Below are positions 45,451 through 56,150 of a DNA stretch of 64,000 nucleotides, piece by piece. Each line of letters opens with the position of its first letter. Position 1 is the stretch's first letter. The position numbers and the translations under genes were made by a program. The stretch is from Amorphophallus konjac (lineage: Eukaryota > Streptophyta > Magnoliopsida > Alismatales > Araceae), in NCBI GenBank assembly GCA_022559845.1, contig CM040123.1:316429933-316493932 (forward strand), in the 5' to 3' direction. Below the pieces are notes generated by a model. That model was not told the DNA's origin, searched no databases, and saw only the letters and a list, made by a program, of their open reading frames with translations.

Positions 45451-46726
45451 CTCATGGGTGGACGATGGTGGTCGCCGGTGGTCTCGGTTGAAGGTTTCTG
45501 GGGTTTTAGGGCGTTTTGAGTTGTGAATGAATGTTGAATGAAGATTGAGCCGTTCGGTTTGTTTTTTTTGAACGCTCAGAAAATGTGACGGTCTGTCGTC
45601 CGACTGTTACAGCCTATGATGCGTATTCTTTTGACCGTTACATGGATTTGAATTGCTTTATTGAAAAATGTGAACCGCCTAGTCTCTAACGGCCCAGGCC
45701 TGGTCTGTTACGTGTTGTGACCCCCTCTCAATAGACCGGTACAGCTTGCAAGTTTCTTGATGAATGAAATGGTCTATTTGATGATTGAATGGCTGCATTT
45801 TCTTCCATGATGTTCTTTATTAATGCTTTTAAGACGTATGGATGGTTATGCCTTATTTCATGCTCATATTTATTGTTGGCTAACCTCTTTGAAGTTATGA
45901 ACAACATCATGCTTTGCCATTCGCCAGGAAGGTAAGACAGGTATTGTATCTCGTTCCCCTGTCCCTTTAATGCATTACTATATGGTATCTATGATATATT
46001 GTCTCGAGAACCGGCTGGTCATTCATGTGTTTTCGGATCTGATGTTCCCCTTAAACAAAAATGATGATGATCTAAGTTCACATGTTTAATCGTTGGATAG
46101 GCCGTTAGGTTGGAAAAGTTTGGGGACGATGGTTCTGTCCTACACGCCGTGGTTGCAGATAGTGTCCTGATCTTGATTTCTCCGGTCTAGCAATACTATT
46201 CTCGAGTATTTTGTTATTTTATTCTTTCTTTGCATTTGTTTTAATGATTTCTTTTCATTTAGCCTAGCATGCATCATATGCATATTTGAGCATTCATGAT
46301 CCTTCATCTGTTCGAGGTGTCTCAATGATGGTGAATAGCTGTGTTTTTTCTCGAATAAGGAGAATTATTCCACTCTGAATTGGAAGGTTTCCTTCGATCT
46401 GTTCGCTTGATTTGGTTAGCTGAAGATCCCTGTCTGGAGTTTAGTCAGTTCTCTTTCCTTTCCGTTGCCTCTGGCGGCTAGCCGTGTTTCCTTTCCTTAG
46501 TTGTTAGTTTCTCCAGACTTGTATCCTTTGGTTGGCTATTTCCTTGTGATTAGTTTGAAGTTTCCCAGAAGATTCCTATTGCTTGTTGGTAAAGAACGGG
46601 TGTCGTTTACCTTAACGCCCACTTTTTGGTCCACTCCGCTCATTTCCGCTTCATCTCCATGTTTCATTTCGCTTTTGCTTCACCTCCGCTCGCTCCCCTG
46701 CAAAGAGGACGTTAAGGAGGGGCATC
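45451..46726 (+). other. E1 3' untranslated region and polypurine tract
   Basis: Upstream flank of aORF-B with about four palindromic units (45585-45745). Sequence similar to the E2 3' end follows (catgcatcat block near 46265; E2 near 31738). It ends in a purine-rich AAGGAGGGG (46714-46722) plus CATC before the right LTR, the expected plus-strand primer. No gene is seen. Confidence 0.7.
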
Positions 46727-48345
46727 TGTTGACACCTGTTTTATGATCGACAAGTCGGGTCATCTCCTTATTTATTCTATGTGATGCTCCAAGTTATTCA
46801 TTCCTTTGTTGAGTCTCCTCATCAGCCTGAAGCTTATTTCATGGGTCTTAGCTCCTTGGTTGAGTATGGTTCCACGATTTCTCGTTTGATGAAGCTTAGC
46901 AAGTTTTCTTATCATTTGGATCCTCATTGTTTCTAACGGTCTGCACCTGGGGCGTTACGTTCATCTAACGCATTATCCCTGGACCGTTACATCTTGAAGA
47001 GTCCTACGACTTAAGGCTTTGTTTCAATCCTTATCCTTTGGCCTATCCATTGAGTATAACGGTCTGTCGTGCAGCCGTTACTTCCCTCTAACGCGTTCAT
47101 CCTTGGCCGTTACTTTCATTCAAGAGTCCTATTGTTTTGATCTTCTTCGTTGATCTTATCTCTTTTGAGATAAGGTTGATAGTGATGGTCTCTCCCGGGC
47201 GCGTTATTTGCCTGTGACGGTCTTTCGAGCAGCCGTTACATCAAACAGAGAGTCCTAGTAGTTCAGGCCTTTTCTCTGCTACTCCGTGGTCGAGATAAGA
47301 GTTTGATCTTGTGATTTCTCTTCCAAATCTGATCCTCAGAACCTTCTGTTTGTTTCTATGGACTCTTGGTGATATTATCTTTGAGAGTTTGCTAAGAGTT
47401 ATCCTCTTTTCTTGCTGGATTATCCTCTGCTCGACCAGAGATTTTGAGGGCCTATAAATAGAACCCTTGACTTCATGGCCCGAAAGGGGAAGATCTGGAG
47501 TTTACGTCGAAGTGTTGCCGCATCCTGGAGCCACATCCAACCAAGGAGAACTGTTCCTCCAGTCCATCTGCTTCACGGTGAAGGGAGTATTCATTTCATT
47601 GTGTTTGAGTTTCCATCATTGTCACACTTGTGTTCTTCCTCCTTTTTCTCAAAGCATTGTCCCTCTTCTTTCTTCCACGTTCTGCATCTATTTTCATCAT
47701 CTAAACATCTTCCCTATCTTTTAAAACTCCCAGAGGGGTTAAAAAACCAAAACTTTCCCAGTTTACAGGTTCATTAGACGAGGCCCAAGTCTTCTGGCCG
47801 GCTGGAAGGTTTGGAGTTCAAAGAATTCATAAGCTATTTCTGCAGGTTGTCTGACTGTCTTGAGAAGATGCGTCAGGTTCATATAACGGTGCATCGGGCG
47901 ACCGTCACACTTCTGTGACGCACAGGGTCTGGGCCGTTACATTCAGCTGATTTGCAGATTTCACTGGTTTCTCTCTCCCGTAGGCAGGTGCTTCATCCAC
48001 CTATTTTCAAAGTATTTTCAAGTCTTTGACTTGTGTCTACTTTGGTGGCGATCACGTTCTTTCTTAGTATTGGGCATTAGCTTTCTCTTTCCCACTTCAT
48101 ATTCCTTTGCTTGTTCCACCCACGCGGTGTGTTTTATTTGCTTTTGCTCCACGCCCCGGCGTGTGTTTTTCTTTACTTTCTTTAGATTAGTTTGATTGAG
48201 ATAGCATTGCCCATGCTAGAGCTTGTTCGGATTGCCTAGGTTCATGGTTCACATGTCCTTGGGTTGATTGAGATCATTGATTTTTGCTTATCATCTTTAT
48301 CATACATCACAAACCCACAAAAAGAAGGAAGCAAATAAATCAACA
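46727..48345 (+). repeat. E1 3' LTR
   Basis: From TGTTGACACC to AATCAACA, 1619 bp, collinear with 3225-4845 with about 40 differences by eye, mostly C/T and G/A. The TATA box is at 47453-47460. Confidence 0.95.
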
Positions 48346-48350
48346 GTCAT
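48346..48350. repeat. E1 target-site duplication GTCAT, right copy
   Basis: GTCAT follows the right LTR end (...AATCAACA) and matches 3220-3224. Copia-1 leader sequence resumes right after it. Confidence 0.95.
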
Positions 48351-48372
48351 TAGACCACATACAGAGAGACTA

Positions 48373-48384
48373 GCTCTGATACCA
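48373..48384 (-). other. Copia-1 primer-binding site (initiator tRNA-Met)
   Basis: On the minus strand this reads TGGTATCAGAGC, complementary to the 3' end of plant initiator tRNA-Met, the usual copia primer. It directly abuts the inner end of the 5' LTR. The short leader (48351-48372, then 3202-3219) runs from here to gag and is interrupted by element 1. Confidence 0.92.
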
Positions 48385-50037
48385 TGTGATGTGTTGCGAT
48401 AGATAGATCTAGAGGGGAGGGGTGAATAGATCAGCCCCCTTTAGCCCTTCTTTGCGGAAATAAAAATTAGATACAAAACTAAGACTAGTAAGGCAAGATA
48501 TAGTTGATAGCTAGCAGGCTAGATGCACGGATGATGATCAGAAACGTTCCTAGCAAGCATCTAGCGTCAGTATCCTATGGAAGACAAACCACAAGACACA
48601 AGTTTAAAGGTGGTTCGGTCTCTATTCAGATACCTACGTCCACCCCTTACACAACTCGATGAGACTTCACTAGTGTCAATGCACTACCGCTGATTCACAG
48701 CTTCTAACAAAGAGATACACTCTCTCAACTCCGCTGCCAAACAGCTTGAGGGTATAGAACCCTAAAACCCACAGACCGGTGAACACACCGTCTATCTTCC
48801 TACTCACAGGAAGGGAACAAAGTAAGAGTATTTGTTTTCAAAGAAAAACAAAGTTGTAAAAGAACAACCAGACAGAGTATAACAAAGAAACTCTATAGGA
48901 GAAGAGAACTCTTGTCTGGAGAGGAATGGATGAAGCCTGGCTTCTCTTCGTCTTTCTCCTGGGTCTTCACCACGACCGCAAGGGGAACGATGGATAAGCT
49001 CCTCAGCTTTCACTCCCAATAGATGAAGCTATAGATAGATGCTGTCTCCCTTGCTTTGAGAGCTCCCGAGGTGGAAGAAGAAAATCTGCTTCGTTGCCCT
49101 TGCTTCAGTAACACCAGGAAAAAGAGATCGCTCTTGGCTTATCTTCTGGCTACTCTTGACCTTCTTCTTTTTCTCTGTGTTCAGCTCCTCTTCTAACTGG
49201 AGCTCCTTCTCTTGCTATATCAGTGAAACACGGCAGATGCCACACCAGAATGTCACTTTCCAATTATTTGATTAGCTTCCTTTGCATAGTTGACCTTTCC
49301 CTGTCAGCATGCTAGTACATGGGTAGGTAGGGAACCAAAACTGTAATGGTATCAGCAACTCAGAGGATGTCTCTGCCAGACAATAAACTCTCCTAACAAG
49401 GTGAGCTTCCTGACGGCTTTTCAAGTGCGAGTGGATCCTCCAAGACTAGTTACGGATCTTGGAAAACGGATGCTTCCGATTTCAGATCCGTTCTGGGCGA
49501 TCATGAATGTGTCGACACTTCACGCACAGGGTGTCGACACATCCCATTACGATCTTGAAGAACTGTGGCTTCCAAGCAAAACAGATCGACACTTCGACGG
49601 ACAAGTGTCGACACGCGCGCCATACTTGCGTACGGATCGTGCCGCCGTGTCGAGACTTCACTAGGCGGTGTCGGGACATATGCACTAATCAAAGATGAAG
49701 CCCATTACGCTGGAGCCAAGGTGTCGACACTTTTTCCACAGGGTGTCAACACTTGGTGTAAAACAGAAGCTAGCCAGAGACGGTTGAACCACACTTTTCT
49801 TCTACGCATGTCGACACATTGTTGGAAGTGTCGACACCTTGCTCACTCCAGAGCTCAACCCGAACTGGTTCTAACTTGGTTTCTTCATGAAGTGTCGACA
49901 CGTTCAGATGACAGGTCGACACTTGAGTGTCCTTCACTTGAGCTGTCCAAATCATTACTTAAGAAAAATCATTAATCACACCACAACATTCAATAATGAA
50001 CTATGGTTTGTTATCATCAAAACTAGGGGACACAACA
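48385..50037 (-). repeat. Copia-1 5' LTR (1.65 kb)
   Basis: On the minus strand it begins TGTTGTGTCC (outer end at 50037) and ends with CA next to the primer site. It contains the motif pair common to plant SIRE-like LTRs: an agatctag-G-rich block (48405-48432) and a ggtggttcgg...acgtccacc block near 48610-48640. The same two blocks occur in the copia-2 LTR, so the two families are related. The U3-side third (49509-49922) is packed with GTGTCGACAC motifs. I saw no other gene. Confidence 0.85.
49509..49922. repeat. Paired GTGTCGACAC palindromes in copia-1 LTR
   Basis: Six perfect copies of the 10-bp palindrome start at 49509, 49531, 49605, 49721, 49828 and 49892. Six one- or two-base variants also occur (TCGACAC near 49586, GTGTCGAGAC 49647, GTGTCGGGAC 49668, GTGTCAACAC 49743, ATGTCGACAC 49808, GGTCGACAC 49914). 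They fall into six pairs with 20-22 bp between equivalent bases. Function is unknown; a binding array for a dimeric protein is an inference. Confidence 0.85.
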
Positions 50038-50157
50038 ATAAATTCAAAAATAATTAACCAAGAGCTATGAATAGCAAACAGAAAGAGCACTTAAGAACAC
50101 TAGGATTCACTACAGATCGTTGGATCTGGTGAAACAGTAACCTACTCTAATACCAAT

Positions 50158-52111
50158 TGTTAGGATAGTTAGAAGACAAGACAAGATCTAGAAGGGGGGA
50201 TGAATAGATCCAGTCAAAATTTTGCGCTCAAACAAAGTTCGCACCAAGGAATTGCAACACAAACTTAACGCAGAAATAGGTTGGTCTGATGTTGATCAAA
50301 CCAATGCCTAATAGTGAGGAGCAGATAGGATGGAAGAGAGTTAAACTCCTAATATGCAATGAGATCAACTACTTTTAGGAGAAGGGATAGACTTACGGAA
50401 TGCAGTGACTGAATGCTTAATGCACGAGGAAGACAACATCACAGTAGACAATAACACAAATGGTTGGTAAGCACTCGATGAACCGCAATCCAGATCAGAC
50501 ACAGATGAAATAACACATCAAATAGATATACTACCGAGCACTTGGTGATGTACCAAAAAGGTGATGACAACCTCACACGCCAACCTGTGAAGGAGATGGA
50601 AGATAAGGAGCAATCACACGAATTAAACCACGAGGCTCACATGATTTTTTAGGTGGTTCGATCTGCCACGACAGATCTACGTCCACCCCACACTCAAACC
50701 AGAGTGTGGCTTCCTCTTGCAATAGCAAGAACGCAGACTCAGTCTGCAACAAGATGCTGCCTAAAACAATGAACTCTGAGGGAGACAAATCCCTTGACCT
50801 GGTCTTGCTTCCCACAAGACCAGCACCCTAGCTCTGCTACCCACAGAACTAGAATCGGAGGACAACCTCCCTTCCTCTGAGACCACAGAGGGAACACTGT
50901 GAGTAACACCCCGTCACTCACAACCGAAGACACCAGTCTCCCTTCCTCTGATACCATAGAGGGGACCAAAAGATTACTCTCCCTTCTTCAGATTACTCTG
51001 AAGGAACACCCGATCCCTAAATAGGGTATCGAAAAAACACAAGGAAGATCTAAATGCAAATAAATGAAAAAACAAAAGAAGAAAATAAATGGAGACCACT
51101 GGAAGCAATATATCCCAGATTAAGCAAATTTGGCTTGGATCTGATCCAGAGGCCAATGGACGGATAGATCTTCAAGCACTTCAGGCACATGCTGCACTAG
51201 CTCTCTTGAGGTGGACTTCGGAGATGGAAACTCTCGACCTCTTTCTTCCCCTTCCTCTTTTTCTTCTTCTCTCACTGATCTTCTCTCTTTCTCTTTCTGC
51301 TCATCTTCAAATTTTCTTCACAGATGCATATCTCAGCTTTCTTCTTTTTCTTCGAAGGAAGAAGACGAGTATTTATATGGAACAGAAAATGGAGATTTTC
51401 TGTCTTCATTTAATCTTCAGATCAGAATCTTCATTGGACTAGGTGTCCATGAGAATATTCTTCTTCGGAACTTATCTTGAAAGGTTGCCACATGGCCTAG
51501 GATCATGTGCCTTAAATATGAAGTCAAAAGCACCTGATCTCTTTAAGATCCTCTCGTGCAGAGAAAACATCGAGACAGCTACTTGGTGCTCCGACTTTGC
51601 AGGGTACCATACTGAGATTCTGAACTGATGCGTCGAGGCATGTATTTCAGATGCGTCGGGGCAGAATTCTAGGTGCTTCAGCTTTGCAAACTTCCAAATT
51701 GAAGTTCTGAACAGATGCGTCGAGGCATGTTCTTCAGATGCGTCGAGGCAGAATTCTTCCAGAAGTGATGCCAACCGATGCATTGAGACAGTGTACTAGT
51801 TGTGTTGAGGCATGCCTTTGAAGTTGTTTCAATGATCATCGCTGCGTCGATGAATCCTTTCTGATGCATCGAGATAGAATTGTGGTCATCTGATTTAGCA
51901 TTGCTACGTCGATGCAGTGGTAGTCTTGCACCGACCTTATGACTTGAGTTGATGGTTCATTATACTTTGCTGCATCAATGCAGCACTTGGTGCATCGAGC
52001 TGATGTATCACCATCATGAGAGCAAAGCATGTTCAATACATTCAAGACTTAAGGTTATTTAAATGTCATATAAGATTCATAGATGTCATCATCAAAACTA
52101 GAGATCCAATA
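50158..52111 (-). repeat. Copia-2 5' LTR (1.95 kb)
   Basis: In plus orientation the inner end starts TGTTAGGATAG at 50158. The outer end is the degraded ...GATCCAATA at 52111, where the usual terminus is CAACA. Just inside the outer end lies the sequence 'catcatcaaaactag', which is shared with the copia-1 LTR end and common in plant SIRE-like LTRs. The LTR shares the ggtggttcga...acgtccacc block with copia-1 (50651-50690). Motif pairs with a GATGCGTCGAGGCA consensus fill 51627-52000. Confidence 0.8.
51627..52000. repeat. Paired GATGCGTCGAGGCA-type motifs in copia-2 LTR
   Basis: Copies and variants start at about 51627/51650, 51714/51737, 51777/51799, 51841/51863, 51903/51925 and 51969/51989. 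Each pair is 20-23 bp apart, the same pair geometry as in copia-1 but with a different motif that shares only the TCGA core. Later pairs are more degraded (TCGA to TTGA or TCAA). Confidence 0.75.
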
Positions 52112-54874
52112 AACTATCCCTTTCCGGTGGAGGAGAACGTCACTCCATCTCATAGCTGGTGCCTTGAAGTGGATTCCACTTGCCCTTATCGGGCGTTTGT
52201 GAAAAAGGAAGGCCAGAGGCCCGAGCATTAATAACAAACCACATGGCTATTTATCCTCCTTCGAGTGCACGGGTTGATGATTGAGGATCCGGTAGTCACC
52301 ATACTAGACAAGAACCTCAATGTATCCTTTCATTATGCTAACGGGTGGGGAATGGACCACCTGAGTCTTTATTGCCACCTCATGTCTCAGAACCATTCGG
52401 ACTTAGCCAACCTTACTGACCATTGTGCCAAGGTCGGAGATGTGTGCTGGTTGGTCAGGGAGGCAGCCCGTAGTGACAAGGAGCCATCTCTATCATATTG
52501 GCCTCTGTCTCGTCTCCACACCGGACCTACAGGTATGACACCCTTCCACCTTTGCTCATTTACACATGTGCATGTTCGCGCTCATCGGCTATAATAGTAA
52601 CATTCTCTTCTTTCTATTATGTTCGTAACGCCATTTTTCTTGTGCAGAGCATCCCTCCGGCTACAAGTTGAACTACTATAGGCAATTCCTTTCGCATTTA
52701 CGGAAGCCGCCACTGTTGGTCGCACCGGAGCCGACTCCCACGACCACACCACTACCGCGGGCCAGCAAACGTGCACGGGCAAAATCACCAGTAAAGGAGA
52801 CGTTGACCACAGCGAAGGTAGGTGAGAAGCAGAGGGCTAAGAGAAAGCGGGTCGAGGTTGAAGCACCCCCTACAATCGCTCCTCTAGTTCCTGAGATCCC
52901 GTCCTTTGAAGAATTCATCGCTTCGAGGGTTGCACCGAGCCCACTTGAGGGTATAGCTTCATTGTTCTTATGCACCTTCATAACCGGACTGCATGCTAGG
53001 AATGCACCCTTGTCACTTTGTCAATTCTCGGCATTTCAGGAGGCGTAGAAGAGCCTACTCCGGTTATCATTCCCAGAGTGGGGGCGGCGGAGGTCCCCGC
53101 GGCGAGGCCCAGCGAGGATATAGTCACCGCACCCTCTCCCGCGAAGGAAGCCGAGAAAGGTAGCTCCTAGAGCTATACAGACTAGCTTTCTTTTCGTCCC
53201 CTCCGAGCCATCTGTCCTTCGATGACCTGAATGCTCCTTTGTTTAACAGAGGCTAAAATAGTGGTGGAGGAGCAAGAGGTTGCTCCGGCGGTTTCCCTGG
53301 CATCGCTGACATATGCGAGGAGGGGCTTGAGGTTAGGGAAGCCTACAACACCCAGTCTGCCATCGGCGCCTACAATTGTGGAACCCAAGAAGGATACTCC
53401 TCCGCTGGCTAAGAAGGTGCCCACCAAGACTGGATCTTCAGTAGGCGAGCAGATAGACTATGGCTATTCTTCGGACGAGATGCTTTCAACTAGGGACGTG
53501 CCTAGGGAACCCGTGGAGCCCACACCCATTCTGCTGCCTCAGACCTTGCCGACTTCTTTGAGCCTGGTTGAGGTAGAGGTGAGTATAACTTCACATTTTG
53601 CACACTAGCTTGAGTGTTTCTTCATGGCTCTCGTTGATTCTGGGTCTTGCATGGACAAGCTCCCCAAAAGTCAATAGAAGCCCCCGCCTCCGAAGCCTCC
53701 GTGCTTGAGGTCGAGACGTCAGCACCGATTGTCATGACACCCGAACCTGGCATAGTGCCGACAGCTGAAGTGTCAAGGAGGGTATCCACTCCCTGGGTTT
53801 GCCGCTGAGCTATAGCCAAGTCCCAGGTATTCTTTAGCCCCATACTCAAGTCGAGATTAGCGTCAGCTTTAAGGGCGGGTGCAGTCGTTCCTCCAGTCCT
53901 TGGCATGCAGACTACCTTTAACTTCACCCCCGCCGCCTCGGTGCCTGGGCACTCCCATGGACGTGCGGACACTTGGGGATATTTTGCGGCGCCTTTCTTC
54001 ACCCTCGTCGGTGGCCAAGGCAATTGTAGAGACGGGCCCTTCTGATGCAACCTCGAGCTCGACCCTCATGATCGCTTTACCTTCAGCAAAAGCCACGGCC
54101 CCAGCCTTGCTAGCACATGAGACGACCTACAAACCCAGGCCTATAGAAATGGTAGAGCAAGAATTGCCCCTTGCGGCCGAGGTGCCGGGCAGCTCCGTTA
54201 AAGTCCTACCTTCACCTTCGGTGGGGGTTATGGAGGAGCTTGCTATTGCGGCCGAGGCGCCGAGCAGCTCAATTCTAGCCCTCCCATCTTTTTCGGCCAT
54301 GGTCGATGCTGAGCTTTGGGCGGCGATGGACAATATCGTCAAGTTCGACCTCCCGGCTGTCCCTTCAATAGGCCATGTCACCTCGGACTTGCCGGTCCGA
54401 CAAACTCTGGTGGCGCTACGATCTATGGTGCTCACTGACCCAACCCTCACATATCAGGGCATGAGAGTCATAGCGGAGAAGCTAATAGAGGCACTGCAGA
54501 TCATGGGTTGCCCCTTGGAGGAGTGGTCGCAATGCATATTATTATTACTAAAGTACGCGAACCGCCATGAGTTCCTCGAGATGCAGGTCCCCGACTAATT
54601 TGCCACACTCTACCTACAAAAGGATGAATATTTGCAAACCCTGGAGGTGCGGGAAGGCAACAAGGAGCAATGCCAGAGGGCCATGGAGGAGTGCCGCGAC
54701 CACGCCCAGGCCTTGGCAAGCAGAATAGAGCAGCTCAAAGCCTGGCTCACCACGGCCGAATCTGAACTTCAGAAAGTTGAAGCGACTGAGGCCGAAGAAG
54801 ATGAGCAATTGGCCGTAGCCGAGGTTGAAGTGACCTCCATAAAGACTGAGCTGGAACATCTTCAAGAGCGGTAG
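52112..54874 (+). pseudogene. Antisense extra ORF of the Tat remnant, spliced, degenerate
   Basis: Introns by GT-AG: 52533-52647, 52951-53039 and 53159-53249, all joining in phase 1 with an open frame across them; a fourth starts at the GTGAGT at 53579. After stops and frame changes near 53800-53870 the frame 53879-54598 is open; one TAA at about 54596 separates it from a coiled-coil end (54599-54874, Glu/Gln-rich). Two TAA codons near 52229-52234 and the missing start (cut by copia-2) make it a pseudogene. It shows no PMD core and I do not recognise a catalytic domain. Gene organisation differs from aORF-B of E1 and E2, whose introns are phase 0. Confidence 0.7.
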
Positions 54875-55414
54875 AACTGATTAAATGAAATGGTGAACTT
54901 CCCTTGTGTCAGGATCCTTCCCCTTGAGGAAATTTTCCGAGGCATAGACTAAGTGTCGGGTTTTTCTCACTTCTCTTCCCTTTTTTTTGAGATTTTAATG
55001 TAGGGGTATGCCCCGAAGCACATGTACCTTGTCTTTTGCAAGGAATAGAATATTACAACTTCACACATGTCTCTTGCATGCATGTATGTCTGGAAAAAAA
55101 AAAATTTCCTCTCGTACAACCTTGGAGTGTGCCGGCGAGGTGCAGGTCCCATTAAGTAGTCCATCCAGGGAGAGTCCGATAGGCGTCCACGTGGATGCAC
55201 AAGAAAGTGCTTGCCCTTTCAGGGAAGGGACGAGGGAATCACTCCACCGTGCAAACCTTGCGGGCTACCAAGCGGCACCACCAGAGCATTCGAAATACGT
55301 GGTCTGATTCGGCCTTGAAGGGATGGAGAGTAGAATTTGTTCATTCAATGACCTAGACAGAAGGTCCAAATTAAAAGGCTATTCATCACCCCGAGGAGAC
55401 AGCATGGTTAATTT
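54875..55414. other. Tat remnant 3' region, no gene seen
   Basis: Non-coding between the antisense ORF and the tandem array. A poly-A stretch is at 55094-55105. I see nothing else supported. Confidence 0.5.
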
Positions 55415-56150
55415 GTTGGCACAGGGCTAGTGTCAACGCAAGGGAATGGTCTTTCATTCCTTAACCTGAACGGAAGGTTCAGGCTAGGTGCCTCTTCATC
55501 AGTGCCGACAGGATATCGGAAGCTAACGTGATTTGTTCGTCTCTTTGTCTCTTCATTGACACGAGGTTAATGTCAAAGCAAGAAAGTCTTTTGTCCCCTG
55601 ACTCGGACGAAAGGTCCAGGTCAAGTGCCTGGTCATTAGTACCGACGGAGTATCGGGAACCGACTGGGTTTGTTCGTCTAATCATTGACATGGGATTAGT
55701 GTCAAGGCAAGAAATGGTCTTTAATTCTTTGACCCAAGCGGAAGGTCTGGGTCAGGCACTTATCCATCAGTACTGACAGGATATCGGGAACTGAGGTAGT
55801 TTGTTCATCTATTCGTCTAGTCATTGACACGGGGTTAGTGTCAAAGCAAGAGAGTCTTTTGTCACCTTACTTGGATAAAAGGTCCGAGTCAAGTGCCTGG
55901 TCATCAGTACTGATGGAGTATCGGGAACTGGCAAGGTTTGTTCGTCTAGACATTGACACAGGGTTAGTGTCAAAGCAAGAGAGTCTTTTGTCGCCTGACT
56001 CGGATGAAAGGTCCAGGTCAAGTGCCTGGTCATCAGTATCGACGGAGTATTGGGAACTGACAAGGTTTGTTCGTCTAGTCATTGACACGGGATTAGTGTC
56101 AAAGCAATAAAGTCTTTTTGTTCCTTGATCCAGACGGAAGGTCCCAGTCT
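55415..56150. repeat. About 129-bp tandem array in Tat remnant
   Basis: A unit beginning ATTGACAC(G)GGGTTAGTGTCAA repeats at about 55556, 55684, 55823, 55952 and 56081 (spacing 128-139), with a decayed first copy near 55420. Each unit contains a small palindrome, TTGACAC...GTGTCAA. The array sits in the 3' untranslated part of a Tat element, a place where satellites are known to arise. Confidence 0.9.

Larger units (their letters stand above)
3225..48345 (+). mobile_element. Element 1 (E1): Ogre/Tat-like Ty3/gypsy element, complete but broken
   Basis: The full element spans 45.1 kb, of which 24.1 kb is the nested element 2. LTRs are 3225-4845 and 46727-48345. GTCAT target duplications lie at 3220-3224 and 48346-48350. 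The order is LTR, tRNA-Arg primer site, gag, amber, protease with G-patch, RT, degenerate RNase H, second RNase H, integrase, long 3' region with two antisense spliced genes, polypurine tract, LTR. Dual RNase H, tRNA-Arg priming, the large size and extra ORFs are known Ogre/Tat-lineage traits. By eye the LTRs differ at roughly 40 sites in 1.62 kb, mostly transitions, so the element is moderately young but carries about ten gag-pol lesions. Confidence 0.95.
1..50037 (-). mobile_element. Copia-1: SIRE-like Ty1/copia element, 3' end off the window
   Basis: Minus-strand Ty1/copia element. Its 5' LTR is 48385-50037, its initiator-Met primer site 48373-48384, its gag 1301-3201, and its protease, GAG-pre-integrase and integrase start fill 1-800. 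The rest of pol and the 3' LTR lie beyond the left edge. The body is split by the 45-kb element 1 (3225-48345). Five bases, GTCAT, flank element 1 on both sides, so removing element 1 and one GTCAT copy makes copia-1 continuous. Copia-1 itself sits in the 5' leader of copia-2; the five bases past its LTR are ATAAA, and the matching copy would be off the window. The order gag, protease, integrase and the long gag coiled coil are typical of the SIRE/Maximus group. It is inactive: gag and pol carry several stops. Confidence 0.9.
50038..52111 (-). mobile_element. Copia-2: related copia element, only 5' LTR and start of leader visible
   Basis: What is visible is the 5' LTR (50158-52111), a primer-binding site (TGGTATTAGAG on the minus strand, 50145-50155, one C-to-T change from the initiator-Met site) and about 107 bp of leader (50038-50144). 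The leader is then cut by the copia-1 insertion. The rest of copia-2 must lie beyond the far end of copia-1, off the window. On its other side the outer LTR end meets the antisense gene of the Tat element. Confidence 0.8.

Noticed and set aside
48351..50160. tRNA gene suggested by GCTCTGATACCA-like sequence
   Set aside because: These are retrotransposon primer-binding sites complementary to initiator tRNA-Met; there is no cloverleaf around them.
52016..52231. Host gene exon at the copia-2 boundary
   Set aside because: The frame spans the copia-2 LTR end and the antisense ORF of the Tat remnant; the part past 52112 belongs to the latter.
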